Assembly (NCBI GenBank): GCA_934129895.1 | Contig: CAKOWY010000006.1 | Span: 1 to 64,000 of the forward strand | Length of the DNA: 64,000 nucleotides | Direction: 5' to 3' | Origin: an uncultured Clostridia bacterium | GTDB taxonomy: Bacteria; Bacillota; Clostridia; TANB77; CAG-508 | Shown: in pieces, positions 17,410-26,655 of the stretch | Position numbering within the stretch: position 1 is the stretch's first letter | Layout: every line of letters begins with the position of its first letter | The notes under the pieces: model-generated | Told to the model about the DNA's origin: nothing | Database searches by the model: none | What the model saw: the letters and a program-made list of their open reading frames with translations, nothing else | Program-made: the position numbers and the translations under genes

Positions 17410-17799
17410 ATGGATAATAAAATAAAAAAACATTCAAAAAATACTTTGAGGTTAAAGAAAATTATTGTTGGGGTAATGGCTGGAATTATATGTGGACTTT
17501 TTGGAACAGGTGGAGGAATGATATTAGTTCCAACATTTATTTATATATTTAATATTGAACCAAAAAAGGCAAGAGCGACATCACTTTTATGTATGTTGGC
17601 AATGGTAATTACAAGTGGAATATTTTATTATGAAAATAATTATATTGATTGGAAATTAGGAATTTTATGTGCAATAGGTGGAATAATTGGTGGATATATT
17701 GGAGCAATAACATTAAAAAAGGTTCCAGATTATATTTTAAAAATATTATTTATAATTTTTATTTTTTATTATGCATATAGAATGTTATTTGTTTTATAG
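17410..17799 (+). CDS. Half-size TauE/SafE (TSUP) transporter subunit, first of a pair
   Basis: A 129-residue membrane protein with four hydrophobic segments and the family motif GIICGLFGTGGGMILVP at its first one. Full TauE/SafE (TSUP) proteins of about 250 residues consist of two such repeats; this gene encodes only one, and the next gene encodes the other. The family moves sulfite, sulfonates or other small anions. A basic N-terminal tail of about 20 residues precedes the first segment. The second gene starts 11 bases after this stop, so the halves are co-translated and most likely form a heterodimer. The substrate cannot be told from the sequence. Confidence 0.85.
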   Translation: MDNKIKKHSKNTLRLKKIIVGVMAGIICGLFGTGGGMILVPTFIYIFNIEPKKARATSLLCMLAMVITSGIFYYENNYIDWKLGILCAIGGIIGGYIGAITLKKVPDYILKILFIIFIFYYAYRMLFVL

Positions 17800-17810
17800 A
17801 AAGGAAAAGA

Positions 17811-18185
17811 ATGTTAAAAATTTTAATTGGTACTTTATCTGGTATATTTAGTGGTATAGGAATGGGAGGAGGAACAATATTAATTTTTTTGCTAAGCTCA
17901 TTTTTAGGAATAGAACAACATATTGCTCAAGCAACAAATTTAGTATATTTTGTTCCAACAGCAATTTCAGCAATTATTGTTAATTATAGAAATAAAAATA
18001 TTGATATAAAATTGGCAATTATTATATCTTTATCTGGAATTTTTGGTGCAATAGTAGGTGCAATTATTTCTATAAATACAGATGTAGAAATTTTAAAAAA
18101 GTTGTTTGGAATATTTTTAGTAATTATTGGAACTCATGAATTATATACAGTTTTTAAAGAAAAAAGTTATAAAAACAATGAATAG
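17811..18185 (+). CDS. Half-size TauE/SafE (TSUP) transporter subunit, second of a pair
   Basis: A 124-residue membrane protein with four hydrophobic segments. Its first segment, GIFSGIGMGGGTILIFLL, repeats the glycine signature of the preceding gene, and ATNLVYFVPTAISAI is typical of the second half of the TSUP family. The ribosome site GAAAGGAAA precedes ATG 17811. There is no stop or frameshift trace joining the two genes, and each has its own ribosome site, so this is a stable two-gene arrangement rather than a recent break. The pair has no obvious metabolic neighbour. Confidence 0.85.
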   Translation: MLKILIGTLSGIFSGIGMGGGTILIFLLSSFLGIEQHIAQATNLVYFVPTAISAIIVNYRNKNIDIKLAIIISLSGIFGAIVGAIISINTDVEILKKLFGIFLVIIGTHELYTVFKEKSYKNNE

Positions 18186-18228
18186 TTCAATTAATTGAAT
18201 TATTTGTTGCAACCTTCAATTAGCCGAA
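18186..18228 (+). promoter_or_regulatory. Candidate operator boxes before the second XRE regulator
   Basis: TTCAATTAATTGAA (18186-18199) is a perfect 14-base palindrome. TTCAATTAGCCGAA (18215-18228) repeats its left half and keeps the right end, with starts 29 bases apart. A further half, TTAATTGAA, lies at 18262-18270 against the start region. The position suits binding by the regulator itself or by its paralogue. A TATAAT sits at 18251. Confidence 0.45.
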
Positions 18229-18283
18229 CTAAATTTTGATTATATTTTTATATAATTCTTGTTAATTGAAAGGGATGAGAAGC

Positions 18284-18520
18284 ATGACGCTATCTGAAGC
18301 AATACGAGAACGAATAAAATATTATTTAAAAGAAAAAAATATGAGTTTATGGGCACTATTTAAAAGATCAGGAGTTCCGATGTCAACAATGTCAACATTT
18401 ATGTCAGGAAAAACAGATTTAATAAAATTAGATACATTATTACATATATGTGAAGGACTAGATGTATCATTAACAGAATTCTTTGAAGATGATATGTTCA
18501 AAAATGTAGAACAAGATTAG
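18284..18520 (+). CDS. Small XRE-type regulator, paralogue of the one at 13593
   Basis: A 78-residue Cro/CI-type helix-turn-helix protein. Alignment with its paralogue fixes the start: MTLSEAIRERIKYY matches MYLSDAVRSRIKHY, so ATG 18284 is right and the TTG at 18266 and ATG at 18275 are not needed; AAAGGGATGAG is the ribosome site. Recognition-helix residues differ slightly (KRSGVPMSTMSTFMSGKT against KASGVPMSTLAAFMSKRT), so the targets may overlap. It is the first gene of the run leading into topB (35 bases downstream) and may regulate that run through the palindromes just upstream. Confidence 0.88.
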   Translation: MTLSEAIRERIKYYLKEKNMSLWALFKRSGVPMSTMSTFMSGKTDLIKLDTLLHICEGLDVSLTEFFEDDMFKNVEQD

Positions 18521-18555
18521 TGGTTTTTATAAACATAAGAAAGGAGACATAGAAA

Positions 18556-20523
18556 ATGAAACTACTAATAACAGAAAAGCCATCTGTAGCAATGGAATTT
18601 GCAAAAGCATTAAAAATAAATATGAATAGAAAAGATGGATATATAGAATCAGATGGTTGGATAATAACATGGTGTGTTGGGCATTTAGTAACAATGAGTT
18701 ATCCAGAAGTATATGATGAAAAATTAAAATTTTGGAGATTAGATACATTACCATTTATACCAACAGAATGGAAATATGAAATAATACCAAATGTACAAAA
18801 ACAATTTAATATAGTGCAGAGATTATTACAAAGAGAAGATGTAGAAGAAATATATAATGCAGGAGACTCTGGAAGAGAAGGAGAGTACATCCAAAGATTA
18901 GTATATATGATGGCAAAGCCAAATCCTAAAGCACAAATCAAAAGAGTATGGATAGATTCACAAACAGAAGAAGAAATAAAAAGAGGAATAAGAGAAGCCA
19001 AAGACCAAAGTGAATATGATAGTTTGGCAGATTCAGCATATTTAAGAGCAAAAGAGGATTATTTGATAGGTATAAATTTTTCGAGATTATTAACAATAAT
19101 ATATGGAAGAAGAGTTGCATCTAAAATAAATGAAGAAAAGATTTCTATTTCTGTTGGAAGAGTAATGACTTGCGTATTAGGAATGATTGTATCAAGAGAA
19201 AGAGAAATAAGGAATTTTGTAAAGACAAAATATTATAAAGTAATAGGTGAATTTGGAAATGCAGATGGATCATTTAAAGCAGAGTGGAAAGTAAATGAAA
19301 AATCAAAGCTATTTGAATCTCCAAAATTATATAATGATAGTGGATTTAAAAAGGAGAATGAAGCAAAAGAATTTATTGCAAGTTTAGCAGGAAAAAAAGC
19401 AATAATTTCAGAATTAAAAAAGTCAAAGCAAAAAGAAAATGCACCATTATTATTTAATTTAGCTGAAATACAAAATGAATGTACTAAAAGATTTAAAATA
19501 AAACCAGATGAGACATTAGATATTATTCAAAATTTATATGAAAAAAAGCTAGTAACATATCCAAGAACAGATGCAAGAGTTTTATCAACAGCTGTTGCAA
19601 AAGAAATATCCAAGAACTTGAATGGATTAATGAGAGGGTATAAAGATGAAGAAGTACAAGCATTATTGAAAAAAATGGTAGATGAAAAATATTCAACTAA
19701 TTTAGTAAAAACAAAGTATGTAAATGATAGCAAAATAACAGACCATTATGCAATAATTCCAACAGGTCAAGGATATGAAAATTATGAAAAGTTGCCAGAA
19801 TTACATAAAAAGGTGTATAATACTATTGTAAAAAGATTTATTGCAATATTTTATCCACCAGCAGAATATAATAAAGTAAATGTTGTAGTTGATGTTGAGA
19901 ATGAAACATTTATAGCAAGTGGAAAAGTTTGTATTGCACAAGGATATTTGGAAGTACTAAAACCTCAAAACAAAGCAAAAAGATCCACATCTAATGCACA
20001 AAATGTGGAAAACTCAATTGAAAATCCAAAAGAAAATGAAGATGGAATCGAAAATAATTTAGAGGTATTTAAAAGTTTGAAAAAAGGACAAGAAATACTT
20101 GTAAATAATTATGAAATAAAAGAAGCGGAAACAACACCTCCATCAAGATATAATTCAGGTTCATTAATTCTTGCTATGGAGAATGCCGGAAAATTAATAG
20201 AAGATGAAGAATTAAGGGAACAAATAAAAGGAGCAGGAATAGGTACTTCTGCTACAAGAGGAGAAATAATAAAAAAATTAGAAAAAATAAAGTATATAGA
20301 TATAAATTCAAAAACACAAATAGTAACTCCAACTCAAAAGGGGGAGGCTATTTATGATGTTGTGAATTTTTCTATGCCTGATATGTTAAATGCAAAACTA
20401 ACAGCAAGCTGGGAAAAAGGATTGGATTTAGTAGCAAAAAAAGAAATAAAACCAGATGAGTTTATGACAAAGTTAATTAATTATATTAATTCAAAATTCA
20501 ATAAATTGGTTGTTAAACCTTAG
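18556..20523 (+). CDS. topB: DNA topoisomerase III (type IA)
   Basis: Relaxes negative supercoils and decatenates DNA through a single-strand break. The 655-residue protein opens with the TOPRIM domain (LLITEKPSVAMEFAKAL; acidic NAGDSGREGEYIQRLV around Asp104), followed by the topoisomerase core with the catalytic Tyr335 in LVTYPRTDARVLS and the SRYNSGSLILAMENAGK and GTSATRGEIIKKL motifs. There are no C-terminal zinc fingers, as usual for TopB. The ribosome site AAGGAGA precedes ATG 18556. The next gene begins 11 bases after the stop. A plasmid-borne or conjugative-element origin is possible for TopB genes, but no mobilisation genes are near. Confidence 0.94.
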   Translation: MKLLITEKPSVAMEFAKALKINMNRKDGYIESDGWIITWCVGHLVTMSYPEVYDEKLKFWRLDTLPFIPTEWKYEIIPNVQKQFNIVQRLLQREDVEEIYNAGDSGREGEYIQRLVYMMAKPNPKAQIKRVWIDSQTEEEIKRGIREAKDQSEYDSLADSAYLRAKEDYLIGINFSRLLTIIYGRRVASKINEEKISISVGRVMTCVLGMIVSREREIRNFVKTKYYKVIGEFGNADGSFKAEWKVNEKSKLFESPKLYNDSGFKKENEAKEFIASLAGKKAIISELKKSKQKENAPLLFNLAEIQNECTKRFKIKPDETLDIIQNLYEKKLVTYPRTDARVLSTAVAKEISKNLNGLMRGYKDEEVQALLKKMVDEKYSTNLVKTKYVNDSKITDHYAIIPTGQGYENYEKLPELHKKVYNTIVKRFIAIFYPPAEYNKVNVVVDVENETFIASGKVCIAQGYLEVLKPQNKAKRSTSNAQNVENSIENPKENEDGIENNLEVFKSLKKGQEILVNNYEIKEAETTPPSRYNSGSLILAMENAGKLIEDEELREQIKGAGIGTSATRGEIIKKLEKIKYIDINSKTQIVTPTQKGEAIYDVVNFSMPDMLNAKLTASWEKGLDLVAKKEIKPDEFMTKLINYINSKFNKLVVKP

Positions 20524-20534
20524 GAGATGATAAA

Positions 20535-22322
20535 ATGCAAGATGAATTTAACACTGTATTAAAAGAAGCAATAAGATTAGCCAAGAACAGTAAATTTATG
20601 GCAGGAGAAGAAGAATTTAATAGAACGTCAGAAACAGCTATAAACATATTAAAAAGAATATATCAAAAAAATCCACAAGCAAGTAGAGAAGATGTAAAAA
20701 GAAGAATGGATCAAATTATGGATACATTATTGATTGAAATGATGGATATTCCAGATTTAAAAAGTAATATGTTAAGAAGAAATGCTATAAAAGCACTTAT
20801 AACGGATCCACAATTATTTGAGGAAGAATATAAATTGATTATATCTGAAGAAAAAAAGAATGGGAAGAAAATAAAATCTGAAGATGTTATATTATTTAAT
20901 GTAAGTCCTCGTCAAGCACAGATACAGATATTAAAAAATGTAATAACAAATGTAAGAAAATATATTGAAGAAGTTGATCCAGCTCTTTTAAAATCAATTC
21001 AATATAATGTAGGAAATAAAGAAAGTACAAAAAGAATAAAAGCCAGAATTGGAAAAACAAAAGAAGAAAGAGAACAGCTGAATATAATCACTGGAATTGT
21101 TGGTGCCAAAAATGAATTAGATAGAGTTAAATATTATTTGACAAAATTGTTAAGCATTGATTCAGTTGAACAAGAGGTAAAAGATGGATACATATATGGG
21201 TTAATAACAGTAGCACGAGGTCTTAATAGATATGGGGTATTAGAAAAATATGTTGGACAACAAAATAGAGAAAAGCAAAAAATGAAAATTGATGAATTTC
21301 CTGAAATAGATGAGAAAGATGCTATAAAAATGCTATTTGATAAAAATATGCTAGAAAAGTTAAGTATTCCTAAATTATCAGCATTATATGCATTTTGGAC
21401 AAATAGACTTGTAAAAGAAACATTAGAAATTTATAAGTCATATATTATTATGTATGAATTAGGACTAGATAGTAAAGAAATCATAGAAAATGGAGATTTA
21501 GCAAGTAGAGTTTCAAAACAACAAATTGAATCATTAGGAATAAAATTTAGTTTTATTCATATAAAGGCAGATGAAATCTATAATGAATGTAGGAAAAAAA
21601 CAAAACATAAAGCCAGAATAAGTATAGAGCCACAATTACAAGAATTAGTAGCTAAATTCGGAGAAAAATATCAAAAGTATTTTTCTGGAATAGGTGGATT
21701 AGACCAAATGAATAATGACCTTGATGAAGATTTTTCTTTGTATGTTGGGTTAGAAAATGCTCAAAATAACTTATATAAACAGAAAGATAATGCAATATAT
21801 TCATTGATAAGTCTTTTATGTAATGAAAATGTAGCAACAAATTGGGGAATTATAGAAGAACCTAAAAAAACAAATTATATTTTTCTTGGAGTTGATTTAC
21901 CAGGATTAAATATGCCATTAAGGTTACATGTAAAAAAAGAAGAATTCGTAAACTTTATACAGCGAAATCATGGAAATTCAATTATTCAATTATATGACGG
22001 AAAAGATGACTTTATTTTAGGTGGCAGATATGTTGCAACACATTTTTTAACGCAATTGACTGATAAACAGCAATCTGAAATATTAAAACTAGCGTCAAAT
22101 ACTAGAGAAACAGATTACAGAGCTAAAATAATAAATCATTTAGCTTTTTTGGCGGATTCGTTAAGATATCCAAAACATCTTCAAAGAAAAAAGATATCAA
22201 CTAAAAAAGGAAAAACAAAAGTTAAATATGATATTGTAAAAAAATATATAGATTTAAAGACAGGAAAAAAATATACAAAAAATAAAGATAATGAACTAAC
22301 TCCTTTAGATGAAGAGCGGTAG
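20535..22322 (+). CDS. Unknown 595-residue protein between topB and mfd
   Basis: No family recognised. The protein is soluble, strongly helical and charged, with no signal or membrane segment. The first 280 residues are rich in Lys/Glu/Gln helices, a mid region (about 280-420) has SIPKLSALYAFWTNRLVKETLEIY, and the C-terminal third contains mixed beta stretches (NYIFLGVDLPGLNMPLRLHV and DDFILGGRYVATHFL) before a basic Lys-rich end. The ribosome site AGGAGATGA overlaps the topB stop region and ATG 20535 is 11 bases after it, so translation is probably coupled to topB; mfd follows 25 bases later. Context suggests a DNA-related role, but that is inference from position alone. Confidence 0.75.
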   Translation: MQDEFNTVLKEAIRLAKNSKFMAGEEEFNRTSETAINILKRIYQKNPQASREDVKRRMDQIMDTLLIEMMDIPDLKSNMLRRNAIKALITDPQLFEEEYKLIISEEKKNGKKIKSEDVILFNVSPRQAQIQILKNVITNVRKYIEEVDPALLKSIQYNVGNKESTKRIKARIGKTKEEREQLNIITGIVGAKNELDRVKYYLTKLLSIDSVEQEVKDGYIYGLITVARGLNRYGVLEKYVGQQNREKQKMKIDEFPEIDEKDAIKMLFDKNMLEKLSIPKLSALYAFWTNRLVKETLEIYKSYIIMYELGLDSKEIIENGDLASRVSKQQIESLGIKFSFIHIKADEIYNECRKKTKHKARISIEPQLQELVAKFGEKYQKYFSGIGGLDQMNNDLDEDFSLYVGLENAQNNLYKQKDNAIYSLISLLCNENVATNWGIIEEPKKTNYIFLGVDLPGLNMPLRLHVKKEEFVNFIQRNHGNSIIQLYDGKDDFILGGRYVATHFLTQLTDKQQSEILKLASNTRETDYRAKIINHLAFLADSLRYPKHLQRKKISTKKGKTKVKYDIVKKYIDLKTGKKYTKNKDNELTPLDEER

Positions 22323-22347
22323 ATAATAAAATTGGAGAGGAATGAAA

Positions 22348-25300
22348 ATGAATACAATAGTTGGAGATTTAGGTAAAAATCCTAAATTCTGTGAATTTAT
22401 TAAATCAATAGAAAATAATATAAGCCCGATAGCTATATCGGGCTTAACAGACGTTGGAATGGTACAAATGGTATCAGCAACAAAAGAATTTACTAAAAAG
22501 CCAATATGTATTATTACATATAATGAAATTCAGGCAAAAAAAATATTAGAGGATTTAAAATATTTTACTGATAAAGTTGTTTATTTTCCTAAAAAAGAGG
22601 TAATAACTTATGATTATATTGCTGAAAGTAAGAATTTACCTTATGAAAGAATAGAAACTTTAAACAAAATGCAAGAAATGAGAACTGGAATTGTTGTTAC
22701 TACAATAGAAGCTGCAATTCAAAAAATGATAAGTAAAAAAGCATTATATAAAAATATTTTAAAGTTTAAAGTTGGAGAAACATCAGATTTTGAAAGTATA
22801 AAGCAAAAGCTAGTGAATTTAGGATATGTAAGATGTGATTTAATTGAAGGAAGAGGACAATTTAGCATAAGAGGTGGAATTGTTGATATATCAATTACAG
22901 AAAAAAATGGTGTAAGAATAGAGTTTTGGGGAGATGAAATAGATTCAATAAGATTTTTTAATATTGTTAGTCAAAGATCAATAGAAAATATTGAAAAAGT
23001 TACAATTTATCCTGCACATGAATATATTTTGGAAAAAGATATTGACAAAGTAATACCAAAAATTAGAAATACAATATATAATGATAATTTACAAGAACAA
23101 GTTGAACAAGATATTGAACTTATAAAATCAGGAAATTATATAAGTAAAATTGATAGATATATTAATTCTTTTTATGAAGAGCAAAATACAATTTTAGATT
23201 ATTTGTCTGATAATTATTTGATTTTTTTAGATGAAGAAAACAAAATAAATCAAAGAATAATAAATGTAAATAAAGATTGTCAAAATATAATTCAATTATT
23301 GATAGATAAAAATAAAATTATACCAGAAGAATTGAAAAATATAAATAATATAGAGCAATTTGAAGAAAATATAGATAATAAACAAATTATATATATTGAG
23401 AAATTAGATAATGAAATAAAGAAACAGGCTGAAAAATATAAGTGGATATATAAAGAAAGAAATTTTTCAAAAAGTGAAATTGAAATATTATTTAAAGAAT
23501 TAATAAAAGCTCAAGAAGAAAAGAAAAAAATATATGTTTTAGCAGAAACAAAAGAGAAAGCAAAAAAAATATGTTCATTACTCAATGAAAAAGAAATAAT
23601 AAATAAGTATGAAGAAAATTTAAATCAAACAATAATAGTAAAAAATACGGAAAGTCTTGTAACAGTCAGTGTTGGAAAATTATCTTCTGGATTTGAGTGT
23701 TTTGATACAAATCAATTAGTAATAACGTCACAAGAATTAATTGAAGGTGAAAAAAGAAAAAAATATAAGTCATCAGCATTTAAAGAGGGAGAAAAAGTTG
23801 TTTATGCAGATTTAAAAATAGGAGATTATGTAGTACACAAAAATTATGGAATAGGAATTTTTATTGGTGTAAATACTATAACTGCAGATGGAACAACAAA
23901 AGATTATATAAAAATTAAATATTATGGCGATGATGTATTGTATGTTCCTACAAATCAGCTAGATAGTGTAAGAAAATATGTTGGTGGTGATGAAGGCGGA
24001 TTAAAAATTAATAAATTAGGAAACAAAGAGTGGTTAAATACCAAAGCTAGAGTCAAGAAAAATTTAAGAGAGGTTGCTAAAGAACTTATAGAATTATATG
24101 CAAAGAGAGAAAAATCAAAAGGATTTGCATTTCCAGAAGATACACCATGGCAAACTCAATTTGAAGATAGTTTTCCATACCAAGAAACAGATGATCAACT
24201 ACGTTGTATAGATGAAGTAAAAAAAGATATGGAAAATTCAAAACCAATGGATAGATTACTTTGCGGAGATGTTGGGTATGGTAAAACAGAAGTAGCAATT
24301 AGAGCAGCATTTAAAGCTGTTATGGGTGGAAAGCAAGTTGCGTATTTAGCCCCAACAACAGTATTAGCTGAACAACAATATAAAGAATTCAAAGAGAGAA
24401 TGACAAACTTTGGAATTAGAGTAGAAGTATTAAATAGATTTAGAACTAAAAAGCAACAATTGGAAATTGTAAATAAACTAAAATTAGGTGAAGTTGATAT
24501 TGTTGTTGGTACTCATAGAATATTAAGCAAAGATGTTGAATTTAAGGATTTAGGATTGTTAATAATAGATGAAGAGCATAGATTTGGAGTTAAAGACAAA
24601 GAAAAAATAAAACAATATAAAGCAACAATAGATGTATTAACAATGACTGCAACACCAATACCAAGAACACTTCACATGTCAATTGTTGGAGTAAGAGATA
24701 TGTCTGTTATATATGAGCCACCATATAATAGAAAACCTGTACAGACTTATGTTTTAGAATATGATAAAGAAGTGGTAAAAGAGGCAATTACAAGAGAGCT
24801 AGAAAGAAATGGTCAAGTTTTTTATCTATTTAATAATGTTGAAAATATTATACAAAAAGCAGATGAGATATCTGAAATGGTTCCAGAAGCTAAAGTTGCT
24901 TATGCACATGGACAAATGTCTGGCCGTGAAATAGAAGATATTATGGAAGAATTTATACAAGGAAACACAAATGTTCTTGTATGTACAACAATTTTGGAAT
25001 CTGGAATTGATATTCCTAATGCAAATACTATAATTGTTGAAAATGCAGATAGAATGGGATTGGCTCAATTGTATCAAATAAGAGGTAGAGTTGGAAGGTC
25101 AGATAGACAAGGATATGCATATATAACATATAAGAGAGATAAATTATTATCAGAAGTTGCGGATAAGAGATTAAAAGCAATAAAAGAATTTACTGAATTT
25201 GGCTCAGGATTTAAAATTGCAATGAGAGATTTAGAGATAAGAGGTGCTGGAAGTTTACTTGGTGAGATACAAAGTGGACATTTGGAGCAAGTTGGATATG

Positions 25301-25854
25301 ATACATATTGTAATTTATTGGATGAAGTTGTAAAAGAAATGCAAGGAGAAGAAATAAAACCAGAAATAGATGTTCAAATAGATTTAGATGCAACATGTTA
25401 TATACCTGATGAGTATATATCAGATTCAAGTCAAAAAATAGAAATATATCAAGATATTGCATTATGCAAAAATGAAGAAGATATTCAAAATGTTATTGAT
25501 GAAATGATTGATAGATTTGGAAATATGCCAAAAGAAATAGAAAATTTAATCGAAATTGCTAGAATAAAAATATTATGTAAGAAATTGAATATTAGTAAAG
25601 TTCAAGGAAAGCGTAGTTTTGTTGTATTTATGTTTGAAATAGGAGAACTTGATATTGATGTAAATGAATTGGTAAAGATGTATAAAAATAAAATAAGATT
25701 TTCACAAGGATTGAAACCACAGATTACTTATGTTTTAGAAAATGCAACAGGAATGAAAATGTTAAGAGAAGTTGAGGAATTTTTAAAGTCAATAAATGAT
25801 TTAAAAGAAATTGAACAAAAAGAAAGGAAAGAAAATGCAAATAATAACAAGTAA
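22348..25854 (+). CDS. mfd: Transcription-repair coupling factor
   Basis: Mfd removes RNA polymerase stalled at DNA damage and recruits UvrA. The 1168-residue protein has the UvrB-like N-terminal domain (RCDLIEGRGQFSIRGGIVDI), the CarD-like polymerase-binding domain (DYVVHKNYGIGIFIGV, about nt 23820-23990), and the RecG-like motor: Walker A CGDVGYGKTEVA, DEEH in LIIDEEHRFG, TATPIPRTL, and motif VI QIRGRVGRSDRQGYAY. The C-terminal TRCF domain is complete. ATG 22348 is preferred: GGAGAGG lies seven bases upstream, while ATG 22342 is too close. An 11-base inverted repeat sits inside the coding region at 22421-22446. Confidence 0.97.
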   Translation: MNTIVGDLGKNPKFCEFIKSIENNISPIAISGLTDVGMVQMVSATKEFTKKPICIITYNEIQAKKILEDLKYFTDKVVYFPKKEVITYDYIAESKNLPYERIETLNKMQEMRTGIVVTTIEAAIQKMISKKALYKNILKFKVGETSDFESIKQKLVNLGYVRCDLIEGRGQFSIRGGIVDISITEKNGVRIEFWGDEIDSIRFFNIVSQRSIENIEKVTIYPAHEYILEKDIDKVIPKIRNTIYNDNLQEQVEQDIELIKSGNYISKIDRYINSFYEEQNTILDYLSDNYLIFLDEENKINQRIINVNKDCQNIIQLLIDKNKIIPEELKNINNIEQFEENIDNKQIIYIEKLDNEIKKQAEKYKWIYKERNFSKSEIEILFKELIKAQEEKKKIYVLAETKEKAKKICSLLNEKEIINKYEENLNQTIIVKNTESLVTVSVGKLSSGFECFDTNQLVITSQELIEGEKRKKYKSSAFKEGEKVVYADLKIGDYVVHKNYGIGIFIGVNTITADGTTKDYIKIKYYGDDVLYVPTNQLDSVRKYVGGDEGGLKINKLGNKEWLNTKARVKKNLREVAKELIELYAKREKSKGFAFPEDTPWQTQFEDSFPYQETDDQLRCIDEVKKDMENSKPMDRLLCGDVGYGKTEVAIRAAFKAVMGGKQVAYLAPTTVLAEQQYKEFKERMTNFGIRVEVLNRFRTKKQQLEIVNKLKLGEVDIVVGTHRILSKDVEFKDLGLLIIDEEHRFGVKDKEKIKQYKATIDVLTMTATPIPRTLHMSIVGVRDMSVIYEPPYNRKPVQTYVLEYDKEVVKEAITRELERNGQVFYLFNNVENIIQKADEISEMVPEAKVAYAHGQMSGREIEDIMEEFIQGNTNVLVCTTILESGIDIPNANTIIVENADRMGLAQLYQIRGRVGRSDRQGYAYITYKRDKLLSEVADKRLKAIKEFTEFGSGFKIAMRDLEIRGAGSLLGEIQSGHLEQVGYDTYCNLLDEVVKEMQGEEIKPEIDVQIDLDATCYIPDEYISDSSQKIEIYQDIALCKNEEDIQNVIDEMIDRFGNMPKEIENLIEIARIKILCKKLNISKVQGKRSFVVFMFEIGELDIDVNELVKMYKNKIRFSQGLKPQITYVLENATGMKMLREVEEFLKSINDLKEIEQKERKENANNNK
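22421..22446 (+). repeat. Strong inverted repeat inside the start of mfd
   Basis: TAAGCCCGATA / TATCGGGCTTA form a perfect 11-base stem with a four-base loop GCTA, about 73 bases after the mfd start. Its G+C content stands out in this AT-rich gene. It could fold in the mRNA and slow translation or transcription. No T-run follows, so it is not a terminator. Confidence 0.7.
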
Positions 25855-26626
25855 AGATAATGAATTGGTAAAACATATTAGAAAATTAAAAGATAAAAAA
25901 TTTCGTGATGAGAATAATGAATATGTTGTTGAAGGAGTAAGACTTGTTGAAGAAGCAGTAAAAGAAAATGCTAAAATTAAACAAATAATAGTATGTGAAG
26001 ATACTACTAAAACTTATGAAATTCCAACTCATATAATGCTTGAAATTGCAAAATATGAATGTATATATGTTTCAGATAAAGTTTTTAATTTAATAACACA
26101 AGTTACAAATCCACAAGGAATAATGGCAATAATAGAAAAAGATACTGCAAATGTTCAAATAGATTATACTCAAGATATAATAGTTACATTAGATGATGTA
26201 CAAGATCCTGGAAATTTGGGAACAATTTTAAGAACAGTTGATAGTATTGGATTAAATCAAATCATAGTTTCAAAAGGAACTGCTGATGCTTTTAATGCAA
26301 AGGTTGTACGTTCAACTATGGGAGCTATATTTAGAATTAAAATAATAGAAGTTGAAGATTTAGCAAAAGCAATTAAAGATATGAAAAAACATCATTTTAA
26401 ATTAATGGTAACATCATTACAAACTGATAATAGTATTTATGATATTAATTTTAATAAGAAAATTATAGTTATTGGAAATGAAGCAAATGGGGTTTCTAAA
26501 GAAATTCAAGAAATGGCAGATGAAAAAGCAAAAATTCCAATGTTAGGGAGAACAGAAAGTCTTAATGCATCTGTTGCTACAGGAGTTGTTCTATATGAAT
26601 ATGTTAGACAAAAATTGAGTAAATAA
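25835..26626 (+). CDS. TrmH-type (SPOUT) RNA 2'-O-methyltransferase
   Basis: Methylates a ribose 2'-OH in rRNA or tRNA with S-adenosylmethionine. The 263-residue protein has an N-terminal substrate-binding part (KLKDKKFRDENNEYVVEGVRLVEEA, the SpoU_sub_bind domain) and the knotted SPOUT domain with its three motifs: DDVQDPGNLGTILRTVDSIG, IVIGNEANGVS and PMLGRTESLNASVATGVVLYEY. ATG 25835 lies inside the end of mfd (20-base overlap) and follows AAAGGAAAG. The exact target (23S rRNA, as in YsgA/RlmB relatives) cannot be assigned. It is translationally linked to mfd. Confidence 0.92.
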   Translation: MQIITSKDNELVKHIRKLKDKKFRDENNEYVVEGVRLVEEAVKENAKIKQIIVCEDTTKTYEIPTHIMLEIAKYECIYVSDKVFNLITQVTNPQGIMAIIEKDTANVQIDYTQDIIVTLDDVQDPGNLGTILRTVDSIGLNQIIVSKGTADAFNAKVVRSTMGAIFRIKIIEVEDLAKAIKDMKKHHFKLMVTSLQTDNSIYDINFNKKIIVIGNEANGVSKEIQEMADEKAKIPMLGRTESLNASVATGVVLYEYVRQKLSK

Positions 26627-26655
26627 AAATATCAATATTTGAAAGGAAATTGGGT

